Source of the DNA: Streptomyces sp. NBC_00285
GTDB taxonomy: Bacteria > Actinomycetota > Actinomycetes > Streptomycetales > Streptomycetaceae
Assembly: GCF_036174265.1 (NCBI RefSeq)
Contig: NZ_CP108055.1
Span: 434,001 to 498,000 of the forward strand
Direction: 5' to 3'
DNA: 64,000 nucleotides
Under the pieces are notes generated by a model. It was not told the DNA's origin, did no database searches, and saw only the letters and a list, made by a program, of their open reading frames with translations. Below, piece after piece: positions 17,295 through 24,798 of this stretch (position 1 is its first letter; each line of letters starts with the position of its first letter). Made by a program: the position numbers and the translations under genes.

Positions 17295-18410
17295 CTACGG
17301 GGCGGGCCAGACCAGCTTGTCGCCGTTGTAGACGTTCTTGACGTAGGACCCGTCGAACCACGCCTCGGCCTTCGCTCCGGTCACCGAGGCGGGGATGATG
17401 CCGAACCGGTGCAGCATGTCGACGATCCCCTTGACGTTGGCCGGATCGAGGCCGCCGAGCGGCTGACCGGAGACCGGGTTGTCCTTGACGACCTGCGTCT
17501 CGGTCTTCCAGATCGTCGTGTTGAGCTTCGTGTCGTAGGTGGGGCCGGCCAGCGCGGCCGCGTGACCGACGCACTCGGAGATGTGCGCGGGGCTCGCCGT
17601 GCAGTAGGCATAGGCGTGCAGCGCCGCCCGCAGGATGTCCTCGACGGCGTGCGGGTGCGCCTTGGCAAACGCCGGGTTGACCGCCATGGCCCCGAGGGAG
17701 CTGGGGACGCCGTAGTCGATCGGCTTCCACACCGTGACGTCGTGGCCGGCGGCCTTGAGCTGGTTGGGCTCGTTGGAGACGAACCCGGTGAGCGCTGCCA
17801 GACCGCCCTGTCTGCGGGGCAGCACCGAGGGGTCGTAGCCCTGCTTGACCAGCTTGAGCGACTTCCAGTCCACTCCGGCCTTCACCAGCATCGCCTCGAC
17901 GGTGGCGGGGACGTAACCCTTGTGCCCTACGACCTTGCCGTCGAGCTGGGTCAGCTTGGTGATGTCCTTGTTCGTCATCAGGATCTCCAGGCCCGCGTTG
18001 GAGTACGAGGAGATGCCGGTGATGTCGATGCCGTTGGCCCGCGCCTGGATGACGTCCTGCTCGGCGATCGGACTCACGGTCGCCTGTCCGCTGGCGAGCA
18101 GTTTGGTGTTCTGGGCGGTGTCGCCGGTGCCCGGCTTGAGGGTGACGTCGAGGCAGAGGTCCTTGAAGTAGCCGAGCTTGGCGGCCGCGATGTATTCGAG
18201 GATCGACGCCGAGGACTGGTACTGGTACCCGGACAGATAGGTGATCGGGCCGGCGGCCTTGTTCTCGGCACAGCGCGCGGCGGAGATCGCGGAGCCTTCC
18301 GCACCCGCCGAAGTGGTGTCGGAGCTGTCCGAACCGCACCCCGCGACAACGGTCGTCAGTGCGACGGCGGCGAGGGAGGCGAGGCCGGATCTGATGAGGC
18401 GGGAACGCAT
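17295..18410 (-). CDS. NMT1/THI5-like ABC transporter substrate-binding lipoprotein
   Basis: 371 residues with a lipoprotein signal ending VVAGC. The body is an SsuA/TauA/ThiY-like periplasmic-type fold: YQYQSSASILEYIAAAKLGY, TLKPGTGDTAQNTKLLASGQ, then VGHKGYVPATVEAMLVKAG. This group binds pyrimidine precursors, sulfonates, nitrate or other small heterocycles and aromatics. It lies 56 bases before the RutA-like gene and 134 bases after the permease. An ATG slightly upstream (MALASLESP) is possible, but ATG 18410 gives the cleaner signal peptide. Confidence 0.9.
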   Translation of the reverse strand: MRSRLIRSGLASLAAVALTTVVAGCGSDSSDTTSAGAEGSAISAARCAENKAAGPITYLSGYQYQSSASILEYIAAAKLGYFKDLCLDVTLKPGTGDTAQNTKLLASGQATVSPIAEQDVIQARANGIDITGISSYSNAGLEILMTNKDITKLTQLDGKVVGHKGYVPATVEAMLVKAGVDWKSLKLVKQGYDPSVLPRRQGGLAALTGFVSNEPNQLKAAGHDVTVWKPIDYGVPSSLGAMAVNPAFAKAHPHAVEDILRAALHAYAYCTASPAHISECVGHAAALAGPTYDTKLNTTIWKTETQVVKDNPVSGQPLGGLDPANVKGIVDMLHRFGIIPASVTGAKAEAWFDGSYVKNVYNGDKLVWPAP

Positions 18411-18544
18411 GGGTGACTCCAGACTTGCGAGGGCCATCGGGGCATGAGGGTGCCGAGGAGGCACAGCGGATCGGTGCGGGGGCCGGAGCGGCAGTCGCCG
18501 AGCGTCCCGCCGTCGCGGGCCACGGGGGACGACGTGCGAACGGG

Positions 18545-19423
18545 TCAGTCGTCTGCGCTGTCGTGCCAGTGCAGGACGCGGCGTTCCACCAGCGTCACGA
18601 CGAACAGCAGCAGCAGACCGAGCAGCGCGAGGACAAGGATCGCGGCGTATACGACCGGCAGCTGGTTCATCGACGAGGCGACGCTGATCACCGTGCCCAG
18701 GCCGCGGGCCGAACCCGACGCCGACATCTCTGCCACCACGGCGCCGATGATCGACAACGGGAAGACGATGCGCAACGCCGCGAAGAGGAACGGCAGCGCG
18801 TTGGGAATGCGCACGTGCCACAGCAGTTCGAAGCGACCGGCGTCCATCGTCCGGTAGACCTGCAGCACCTGCCGCGGTACGGACCGCAGTCCCGCCGCGG
18901 TGTTGATGAGGATCGGGAAGAAGCAGATCAGGCCGGCGATGACGAGCTTGGGCAGCGGACCGAAGCCGAAGGCCACGACCAGCGCCGGTGCGATCGCCAC
19001 GAGCGGAGTGACGTTGAGGACGACCGCGATCGGCATCACCGCCCGGCGCACCAGGGGAAGTTCACTCGTCAGCACCGCGAGGACGAAGGCGGCGACGAAC
19101 CCGATGGCGAGGCCGGCCATCGCCTCTCCCAAGGTGACCAGGGCGTTGTCGACGTAGTAGCCGGGCTGCGCGCCGAGCGAGTCGCCGATCTTCGGCAGCG
19201 GCGGCAGCAGATAGGGCAGCTTCCGGGCCCCCCACTGCCACAGCACGGCGAGCAACGCCAGCATCACGGCCAGCGGCAGCCACACGGAGGGACGGATCCA
19301 CGCGAGCCGGGACCGCGGATGCCCGAGGCTGAAGCGCGACGGTTCTGCCGGTTCTGACGGTTCTACGGCGTTGTCCGCGCCGGTCGGCGGGACGGTAGCG
19401 GTGCGTTCGTCGGCCATCGTCAT
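18545..19423 (-). CDS. ABC transporter permease (SsuC/TauC/ThiX type)
   Basis: About 292 residues with a polar N-terminus and six transmembrane segments from WLPLAVMLALLAVLW onward. The ATPase-docking loop is LQVYRTMDAGRFELLWHVRI followed by IPNALP, and the end matches the family. Two ATGs at 19423 and 19417 compete: GGGAG sits six bases before 19417 while an AAGGGGG run is eight bases before 19423. It lies 14 bases after the ATPase gene. With its neighbours it forms a single-permease importer, presumably a homodimer. Confidence 0.92.
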   Translation of the reverse strand: MTMADERTATVPPTGADNAVEPSEPAEPSRFSLGHPRSRLAWIRPSVWLPLAVMLALLAVLWQWGARKLPYLLPPLPKIGDSLGAQPGYYVDNALVTLGEAMAGLAIGFVAAFVLAVLTSELPLVRRAVMPIAVVLNVTPLVAIAPALVVAFGFGPLPKLVIAGLICFFPILINTAAGLRSVPRQVLQVYRTMDAGRFELLWHVRIPNALPFLFAALRIVFPLSIIGAVVAEMSASGSARGLGTVISVASSMNQLPVVYAAILVLALLGLLLLFVVTLVERRVLHWHDSADD

Positions 19424-19437
19424 CTCCCGGACCCCCT

Positions 19438-20277
19438 TCACGCGGCTGCACCGTGCCAGGCACGGCGCAGCCGCTCCCGGATCAGGTCCTCGTACTCGTG
19501 GAAGCTCTGCTGCCGAAAAAGACGTGCGTTGCGCGGCCGGGGCAGGTCGATGTCGACGCTCTCCACGATGCGTCCCGGGTTCGGGGCCATGACGACGACG
19601 GTGTCGGAGAGCCGGACGGCCTCGGAGACGGAGTGGGTGACGAACAGGACGGTCGTGTTCAGTTCGTCCCACAGGTCGAGCAGTTGGTCCTGCAGGCTCT
19701 CGCGGGTGAACTCGTCCAGGGCCGAGAAGGGCTCGTCCATGAGGAGTACGTCGGGCCGCAGCCCGAAGGCGCGCACGATCGCGGCCCGCTGCTGCATGCC
19801 GCCGGACAGCTGCGCCGGGAGCTTGTGCGTGACCTCGCCCAGGCCTGCCTTGTCGAGGAGTTCCCGCATGTCCGGCACCGCTTGCCGCTCCTCGAAGCCG
19901 GCGATGCGTTCGCGGCGCCGCCCTGCACCCCTGTTGATCTTCTGCGGCAGTGTGACGTTCCGCAGCACGGACAGCCAGGGCAGCAGCGCCGGGCTCTGCG
20001 GCACGAGGCCGATCATCTTGGCGGCGCACGCCTGCGCCGGTGTGACGCCGTGCACCCGCGCCTCGCCCCGGTCGGGCTGTTCGAGTCCGGCCACCATGCG
20101 CAGCAGGGTCGATTTGCCACAGCCGCTGGGCCCGATGAGGCTGACGAACCGGCCGGACGGCACCGTCAGGTCGACGCCGTCGAGGGCGTTCGTGGCGGAC
20201 GGCCCGTAGCCGTAGACGCGGTGCACCGACCGCAGTTCGAGTGCTGGCGTACCAGTCACCTTCACGCTCCCATCCAT
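19438..20277 (-). CDS. ABC transporter ATP-binding protein (SsuB/TauB/ThiZ type)
   Basis: 279 residues with Walker A GPSGCGKST, Q-loop LVPQSPALLPW, signature LSGGMQQRAAIVRA, Walker B VLLMDEPFSALDE and H-loop VTHSVSEAV. An unusual Arg-rich insertion (GAGRRRERIAGFEERQ) lies between Q-loop and signature. It is the first gene of the nine-gene operon and energises the importer. The ATG at 20277 is used, though GTG codons a few residues in, after GGGAG, are credible alternatives. Confidence 0.93.
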   Translation of the reverse strand: MDGSVKVTGTPALELRSVHRVYGYGPSATNALDGVDLTVPSGRFVSLIGPSGCGKSTLLRMVAGLEQPDRGEARVHGVTPAQACAAKMIGLVPQSPALLPWLSVLRNVTLPQKINRGAGRRRERIAGFEERQAVPDMRELLDKAGLGEVTHKLPAQLSGGMQQRAAIVRAFGLRPDVLLMDEPFSALDEFTRESLQDQLLDLWDELNTTVLFVTHSVSEAVRLSDTVVVMAPNPGRIVESVDIDLPRPRNARLFRQQSFHEYEDLIRERLRRAWHGAAA

Positions 20278-20418
20278 CTCGCGAGCACGAAGGCCCGATC
20301 CTGGAAGTCGGAGAGCGTGCGTAGCGAGTGCGATGACTGCGACGCGGAAATCCGCTTAGCTGCCCTTGACCGTAGGAGCCCTGCGTTTCACCGGTGGCGG
20401 CCTTCGGTTTCGCGGCGG

Positions 20419-20847
20419 TTACGCCGCCGGCTGCGCCGTGACGGACCCGGCTCCGTCGAAGACGTAGATCTCAATACCGAGGTCGGCCGCCGCGCACGCC
20501 ACCCAGCCTCCGAGCGCCGGCACGATCAGCTCGGTGACCACGAGCACCGCGCGCTCGGCGGTCGGCACCGCGTCGCGCAACCACAGCAGCTTGAACATGT
20601 CCGCCATGACCTTGTTGCGGTAGGCGGGCTTGTAGGCACCCTGGTTTCCGACGAGTTGGACGAGCATCCGGCCCTCGATGTCCATCCCCTCGACCTCGAC
20701 GCGGTTGCCGTCCGGCAGCATCAGTGGCTTCGGGCGCAGAGAAACGCCGAGCCGGTCGCCGAGGGCGAGCAGCATGCGGCGTTCTATGGAACCTTCGGCG
20801 AGGCGGCTCCACTCGGTGGGGGCCTCAAGTGCGGTCAGCTGGCGCAT
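20419..20847 (-). CDS. Conserved-looking protein of unknown function
   Basis: 142 residues, no signal or membrane segment. The central part VEGMDIEGRMLVQLVGNQGA followed by YKPAYRNKVMADMFKLLWLR is strongly structured, with alternating hydrophobic strands and a helix, and acidic residues before a VQL strand. It vaguely recalls a PD-(D/E)XK-like fold, but I cannot support nuclease activity. It is separated from the ABC operon by 141 bases and has its own palindrome directly upstream of the ATG. Function unknown. Confidence 0.7.
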   Translation of the reverse strand: MRQLTALEAPTEWSRLAEGSIERRMLLALGDRLGVSLRPKPLMLPDGNRVEVEGMDIEGRMLVQLVGNQGAYKPAYRNKVMADMFKLLWLRDAVPTAERAVLVVTELIVPALGGWVACAAADLGIEIYVFDGAGSVTAQPAA

Positions 20848-20857
20848 CCGCCGGAGT

Positions 20858-20879
20858 GTAGAAAACTGCCGTTTCCTAC
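20858..20879. promoter_or_regulatory. Operator-like palindrome upstream of the unknown protein
   Basis: GTAGAAAAC-TGCC-GTTTCCTAC: arms match at eight of nine positions. It begins 11 bases upstream of the ATG at 20847, so a bound protein would block transcription or initiation of that gene. The regulator is unknown. Confidence 0.5.
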
Positions 20880-21150
20880 GTGTTTCACATGGGCCGACGC
20901 CGGACGGACGGGCCTGGTCGCCGTCTCGGGTATGGCCGTCCGCACGACAACCGGCGACGGAACCGAGCGGCTTACGATGCGGGGAGGCCGCACGCTGGGC
21001 GGCCCGCCCTCGCCGCAGTCGCCTGTGCCGGTTCCTCCCCCGGATCGGCCCCGTCCAGGAAGCCGCCCAGCGGCATCACGCCCCCCTCCACGGCACCCCA
21101 TCCACGGCACCCCCGAACGCGTCGCAGGTGCCCCTCGGCGCTCGCGGGCG
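20880..21150. other. Intergenic region, nothing recognised
   Basis: Spacer between the unknown protein and the end of the alpha/beta hydrolase gene. No credible ORF, RNA or strong hairpin was seen. Possible minus-strand promoter for 20419-20847. Confidence 0.4.
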
Positions 21151-22029
21151 TCACGCCACCGCGTTCAACAGGTCGGCCAGTACGTCGGGCCTTTCCAGCG
21201 CGATGAAGTGCCCCGCTCCCGGCACCTGGGTGAAGTCGGCGGCGGGCAGCAGCCTCTTGTTGGCTTCCCGGTCGGAGTGCCTCGACCAGTCCTTCTCGCC
21301 GTAGACGAGGTGGACGGGGGCCTTGACCTCGGAGTAACGGGAGCGGGCAGCGATGAGACTGGGCAGTGCCTGGTACACGGCCCGCGCCACGGTCGGGTAG
21401 CCGGGGCGGCCGCCCACCTGGAGGAGTTCGTCCAGGTAGTCGTCCCGCAGTGCGCTCTTGTCGCCCAGGCCGCCCTGCAGGATTCTGCGGAGTACAGGCT
21501 TGGGCTCCTGGGTCGCGATCACCGGCCCCATTCCCGGCGCGAGGACACCGCTGACCACTACGCGGGCGAGAAGGCTGGAGCGGGCGATCCCGCCACGGAA
21601 GTCGTACGTGTTGTCCGCGACAACGCGTCGGACGCGCTCGGGCAGGTCGGCCGCGGTGGTCAGGGCGAGGACTGCCCCCATGGACTCGCCGACCAGTGTG
21701 ACGTCGTGGAGGTCGAGTTCGGTCAGGAGCCGCTTGACGCCCGCACGCATGGCCGGCTCGTCGTAGGAGGCGCCGGGCACGATCTCGGAGTAGCCCATAC
21801 CCGGCAGGTCGAGGGCGTAGACGGTGTAGTGGCCGGCGATCAGGGGGATGAGGCGGCGATAGTGCTCGGCCTGGGTGCGCACGGTGTGCAGCAGGACGAG
21901 GGGAGCGCCGGTGCCCGCCTTGAGGTAGCGCAGGGTTCCCTCGCGGCTGTGGCGGCCTGTGCGCGGGGTGATGGTGTGGCTGGTGGTGCCGGGGATGTGG
22001 ATCGTGGGACGGGGTTCGCGGTCGGACAT
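21151..22029 (-). CDS. Alpha/beta-fold hydrolase
   Basis: 292 residues, cytoplasmic. The nucleophile elbow is GESMG near residue 117, the oxyanion segment LVLLHTVRTQAEHY replaces the more common HG-x-P, and the acid and His are seen in YGEKDWSRHSD and GAGHFIALERP. It resembles epoxide hydrolase or haloperoxidase-like esterases. It lies 99 bases downstream of the SDR gene on the same strand, so both may share the promoter with TetR-type operators. The natural substrate is not evident. Confidence 0.9.
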   Translation of the reverse strand: MSDREPRPTIHIPGTTSHTITPRTGRHSREGTLRYLKAGTGAPLVLLHTVRTQAEHYRRLIPLIAGHYTVYALDLPGMGYSEIVPGASYDEPAMRAGVKRLLTELDLHDVTLVGESMGAVLALTTAADLPERVRRVVADNTYDFRGGIARSSLLARVVVSGVLAPGMGPVIATQEPKPVLRRILQGGLGDKSALRDDYLDELLQVGGRPGYPTVARAVYQALPSLIAARSRYSEVKAPVHLVYGEKDWSRHSDREANKRLLPAADFTQVPGAGHFIALERPDVLADLLNAVA

Positions 22030-22128
22030 CTCGTTGTCTCCTTCTGCGTGAACTGCGGATGGGTGGTCTGAGGGTGTGTGACACCAAGGCGGCGGCGCCC
22101 GTGGCGCGTGCCAGGGCTGGTGCGCTGC

Positions 22129-22830
22129 TTACTGGGCGAGTTGGGGGTAGAGCTGGGTGAGGTCTGCGGCGAGGCCTGCTTTGACCTGGCGTGTGATGTC
22201 GTCGGCGAGGACTTCGTGGGCTCCGGCTTCGACGCCGTCGAGGGCGAGTTGGGCGATGTGTCGGGGGTCGGACTTGGGTGCGTCGACGCCGGCGGTGAGG
22301 TCGGTGTCGACGTAGCCGACGTGCAGTCCGGTGACGGCGATGCCGCGGGGCTGGAGTTCCAGGCGCAGGGAGTTGGTCTGTGACCACAGGGCGGCCTTGG
22401 AGGCGCTGTAGGAGCCACCGAGGGCGATCCAGGAGAGCACGGAGTGCACGTTGAGGAGGTGGCCGCCGCCGTTGCGTTCGATGACGGGTGTGAAGGCCCG
22501 GGCGAGCAGGAGCGGGCCGTAGAAGTTGGTCTCGAACTCGCGGCGCACGTCCTCGACGGGGGAATCCAGGAAGGACGCGCCGACCGAGGCGCCGGCGTTG
22601 TTGATCAGTACGGTGACGTCCGGTGCCTGCGCGGCGGCCGCTGCCACGGAGGCGGGGTCGGTGACCTCCAGCGCGAGGGGGACCGCGTCGGGGTGGGTCA
22701 CGGTGCGCGGGTCGCGGGCGGTGGCGTAGACCTTGCCGGCACCGCGTGTGTACAACTCCTCCACCAGGGCCTTGCCCAGGCCGCGGCTGCCGCCGGTGAC
22801 GATGACGTGGGCGCCCTTGAGTGCGGTCAT
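22129..22830 (-). CDS. SDR-family oxidoreductase
   Basis: 233 residues with TGGSRGLGKAL near residue 11, INNAGAS, and a catalytic Tyr-Lys in YSASKAALWSQ preceded by VHSVLSW. ATG 22830 has GGAGG seven bases upstream; a longer upstream frame crosses the operators and is rejected. It is probably a soluble NAD(P)H-dependent reductase of the divergent SDR type often controlled by TetR repressors. It is likely co-transcribed with the hydrolase that follows. Confidence 0.92.
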   Translation of the reverse strand: MTALKGAHVIVTGGSRGLGKALVEELYTRGAGKVYATARDPRTVTHPDAVPLALEVTDPASVAAAAAQAPDVTVLINNAGASVGASFLDSPVEDVRREFETNFYGPLLLARAFTPVIERNGGGHLLNVHSVLSWIALGGSYSASKAALWSQTNSLRLELQPRGIAVTGLHVGYVDTDLTAGVDAPKSDPRHIAQLALDGVEAGAHEVLADDITRQVKAGLAADLTQLYPQLAQ

Positions 22831-22850
22831 GACTCTGCCTCCACAGATGA

Positions 22851-22889
22851 GAAACCGTCCGGTTTCACCAACCGTAAACCGATCGGTTT
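22851..22889. promoter_or_regulatory. Tandem TetR-type operators
   Basis: Two near-identical palindromes: GAAACCGTCCGGTTTC (22851-22866) and the perfect AAACCGATCGGTTT (22876-22889). Centre-to-centre spacing is about 24 bases. The form AAACCG-NN-CGGTTT is typical of TetR-family sites. They sit 21 bases upstream of the SDR start, but no TetR gene is next to them. Confidence 0.75.
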
Positions 22890-22920
22890 CCAAGTGCAAG
22901 TTCAAGCGCTGGCCTGACCC

Positions 22921-23460
22921 TCACCGCACGGGAAGGTGAGCTCGAGCCGGGGCGACATCAGGGCTGTCGCGAAGTCTGACGATCTTGAATCGCTGCTGGT
23001 CAGGACGGTTCGCGGAGGTCGCGCGGACGATGGAAAGTTCGTAGGGCATCTCGCAGATCCTGGCGGCGATACCGGCGTGGTCCGCCGCGCGCAGGACGTT
23101 GACGCGAGCGCGGAGACGTCCGCAGCCTCGAACGCCTGCACAAGCCGCCGAAGCACTCCCCCTGCCTCCGGATCGTCCGGCTCCGGGACCTCCTCCACGC
23201 CACACGCTTCGTCGAGTGCGGCACGCGCTCGCTTGAACGCGCTGTTGACCGCCGCGGTCGTGGCACCCAACTGCCCGGCGACCTCGGCAACGGTGAACTG
23301 AAGTACCTCGCGCAGCACCAGCACGGCACGCTGCCACGCCGCCAGAAGCTGCGTCGCCGCCACCGACGCGAGCCGCATGTCGGCCCGTAGCTCCCACACC
23401 GAACCGCGCGCGCCGGGGAACAGCTGCAATCCGAATGCCGCTGGTTCGAGAGGTTTCCTC
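22921..23460 (-). pseudogene. Relic of an ECF sigma factor with SnoaL-like tail
   Basis: Minus-strand remains of a sigma-70 of the SnoaL-tailed ECF type. Region 4 is well preserved: QLLAAWQRAVLVLREVLQFT, then VAEVAGQLGATTAAVNSAFK and RARAALDEACGVEE. Region 2, needed for core binding and -10 recognition, is missing. After VLRRLVQAFEAADVSAL the reading shifts frame and only a fragment of the SnoaL-like domain survives (CEMPYELSIVRATSANRPD). No start codon context is credible. It lies where a TetR gene divergent from the SDR would be expected. Confidence 0.75.
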
Positions 23461-23578
23461 AGTGGGACCTGACCGCCCCGCAGTGAGCGTTCGACACCTT
23501 TGAAGCGCCAGGTCACAGGCTGTTCTGACGTCGGCGAAGAGTATGTACTTCGCGCGCTGCAGCGTGATCGAATAGGGG

Positions 23579-24184
23579 ATGACATCCTTCTGGAGCGGCA
23601 AGCAGATACGCCTGCGCGGTATCGAGCCTGACGACTGGGCCGCGTTCATGCGCTTCGCCGTGGACGAGGAACGGACGGGAGACCTGCTGAACCCACCGCG
23701 TTCCGCCGAGAGCTTTCGCATCTGGGCGAAAGAACAGGCCGCCGCCAAGTCCGATGGAGACTGCTTCGGGTTGGCGATCGAAGCAGTCGACACGGGGGAA
23801 ATCGTCGGTACTGTCGGCTCACACCAGGCTGACCCGCGCGCGGGCTGGTTCGAGTACGGCGTCACGATCGGAGCTGATCATCGGCGCAAAGGCTATGCGG
23901 CAGAGGCCGCGGTGATGCTGCTGCGCTTCATGTTCGCCGAGCGGCGCTATCACAAGTGCCAAGCGCGGATCTTCGCTCACAATGAGGCATCGCTGACACT
24001 TCACCGTCGGCTCGGTTTCGTCGAGGAGGGCCGCCTCCGCGATCACGTGTTTCTTGCCGGCCGACACCACGATCTCATCATGATGGGCGTGCTCGCCGAC
24101 GAGTTCGCCCAGTTGCACTCGATGAGAGAGCCCGATGGCTCCGCAGCAGGCCCAGGTGCCACGACGTGCTCGTCCGGCGACTGA
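23579..24184 (+). CDS. GNAT-family N-acetyltransferase (RimJ/RimL type)
   Basis: 201 residues. Typical features are KQIRLRGIEPDDWAAFMRF at the start, the acetyl-CoA site IGADHRRKGYAAEAAVML, and ARIFAHNEASLTLHRRLGF with EEGRLRDHVF near the end. It acetylates a primary amine, commonly an antibiotic or a protein N-terminus; the substrate is not predictable. The last 25 residues are low-complexity and may be an extension. It stands alone between the sigma relic and the tRNA. Confidence 0.9.
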   Translation: MTSFWSGKQIRLRGIEPDDWAAFMRFAVDEERTGDLLNPPRSAESFRIWAKEQAAAKSDGDCFGLAIEAVDTGEIVGTVGSHQADPRAGWFEYGVTIGADHRRKGYAAEAAVMLLRFMFAERRYHKCQARIFAHNEASLTLHRRLGFVEEGRLRDHVFLAGRHHDLIMMGVLADEFAQLHSMREPDGSAAGPGATTCSSGD

Positions 24185-24386
24185 CCTCGGCCCACTCCAC
24201 ATCCGTCACGTCACCCGGACAGCACCTCACCCGCTGACGTGGGTGCCTCAAGCGCAACGCTCATCGCATCGGCCGCCACCAGCAACTCACGGAGGGAAAT
24301 CGGCTTCCCTGACGACTCCTACGACAGCGACTCATACGACGCCCTGACCGCTGTGCGCCCAGTGGCGCACGGCCCGCATGAGGATG

Positions 24387-24463
24387 TGGCAGGGGTGACA
24401 GGAGTCGAACCTGTGGCATCCGGTTTTGGAGACCGGCGCTCTGGCCGTCTGAGCTACACCCCT
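24387..24463 (-). tRNA. tRNA-Trp (anticodon CCA)
   Basis: A complete 77-base cloverleaf on the minus strand: acceptor AGGGGTG/CACCCCT, D arm GCTC-N9-GAGC, anticodon stem CCGGT/ACCGG with loop CTCCAAA (anticodon CCA), five-base variable region, T arm ACAGG-TTCGACT-CCTGT, discriminator G and an encoded CCA end. All stems pair perfectly. It is a solitary tRNA gene. Confidence 0.95.
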
Positions 24464-24798
24464 TCGATGGGTGACAGCTTGACATGGCCAACAGGCCCGT
24501 CGCCAAGGGTTTTCCAGCCCGTCACAGGATCCGCGGGACGTCGACGCGCTGCCCGAAAGTCTGCTCCTGATCACCGGCTGGGAAAGATCGAACTCAGGAG
24601 GGTGCGCGCTTCACGGAAGCTGGGCCAGACCCTCTCGCGGACCGCGCCCAATGCTGCAGATATAGATAATATTAACAAAACGGGTTGAACATAGAGATTG
24701 CATGCTTCCCGAGTGCCGCGCGACGCATGTCCACGTTGCCCTGGGCTGTGAAGAGCTCCAGGGCGGCGAAGAACGCGACGAGAGCGAGATGAGAGAGC
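24464..24798. other. Intergenic region with AT-rich promoter-like segment
   Basis: No gene. An unusually AT-rich run at about 24659-24680 (ATATAGATAATATTAAC) contains TATAAT-like hexamers and probably carries the promoter for the SpoIIE-type gene about 130 bases downstream. The tRNA promoter must also lie in the left part, reading leftward. Confidence 0.45.
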
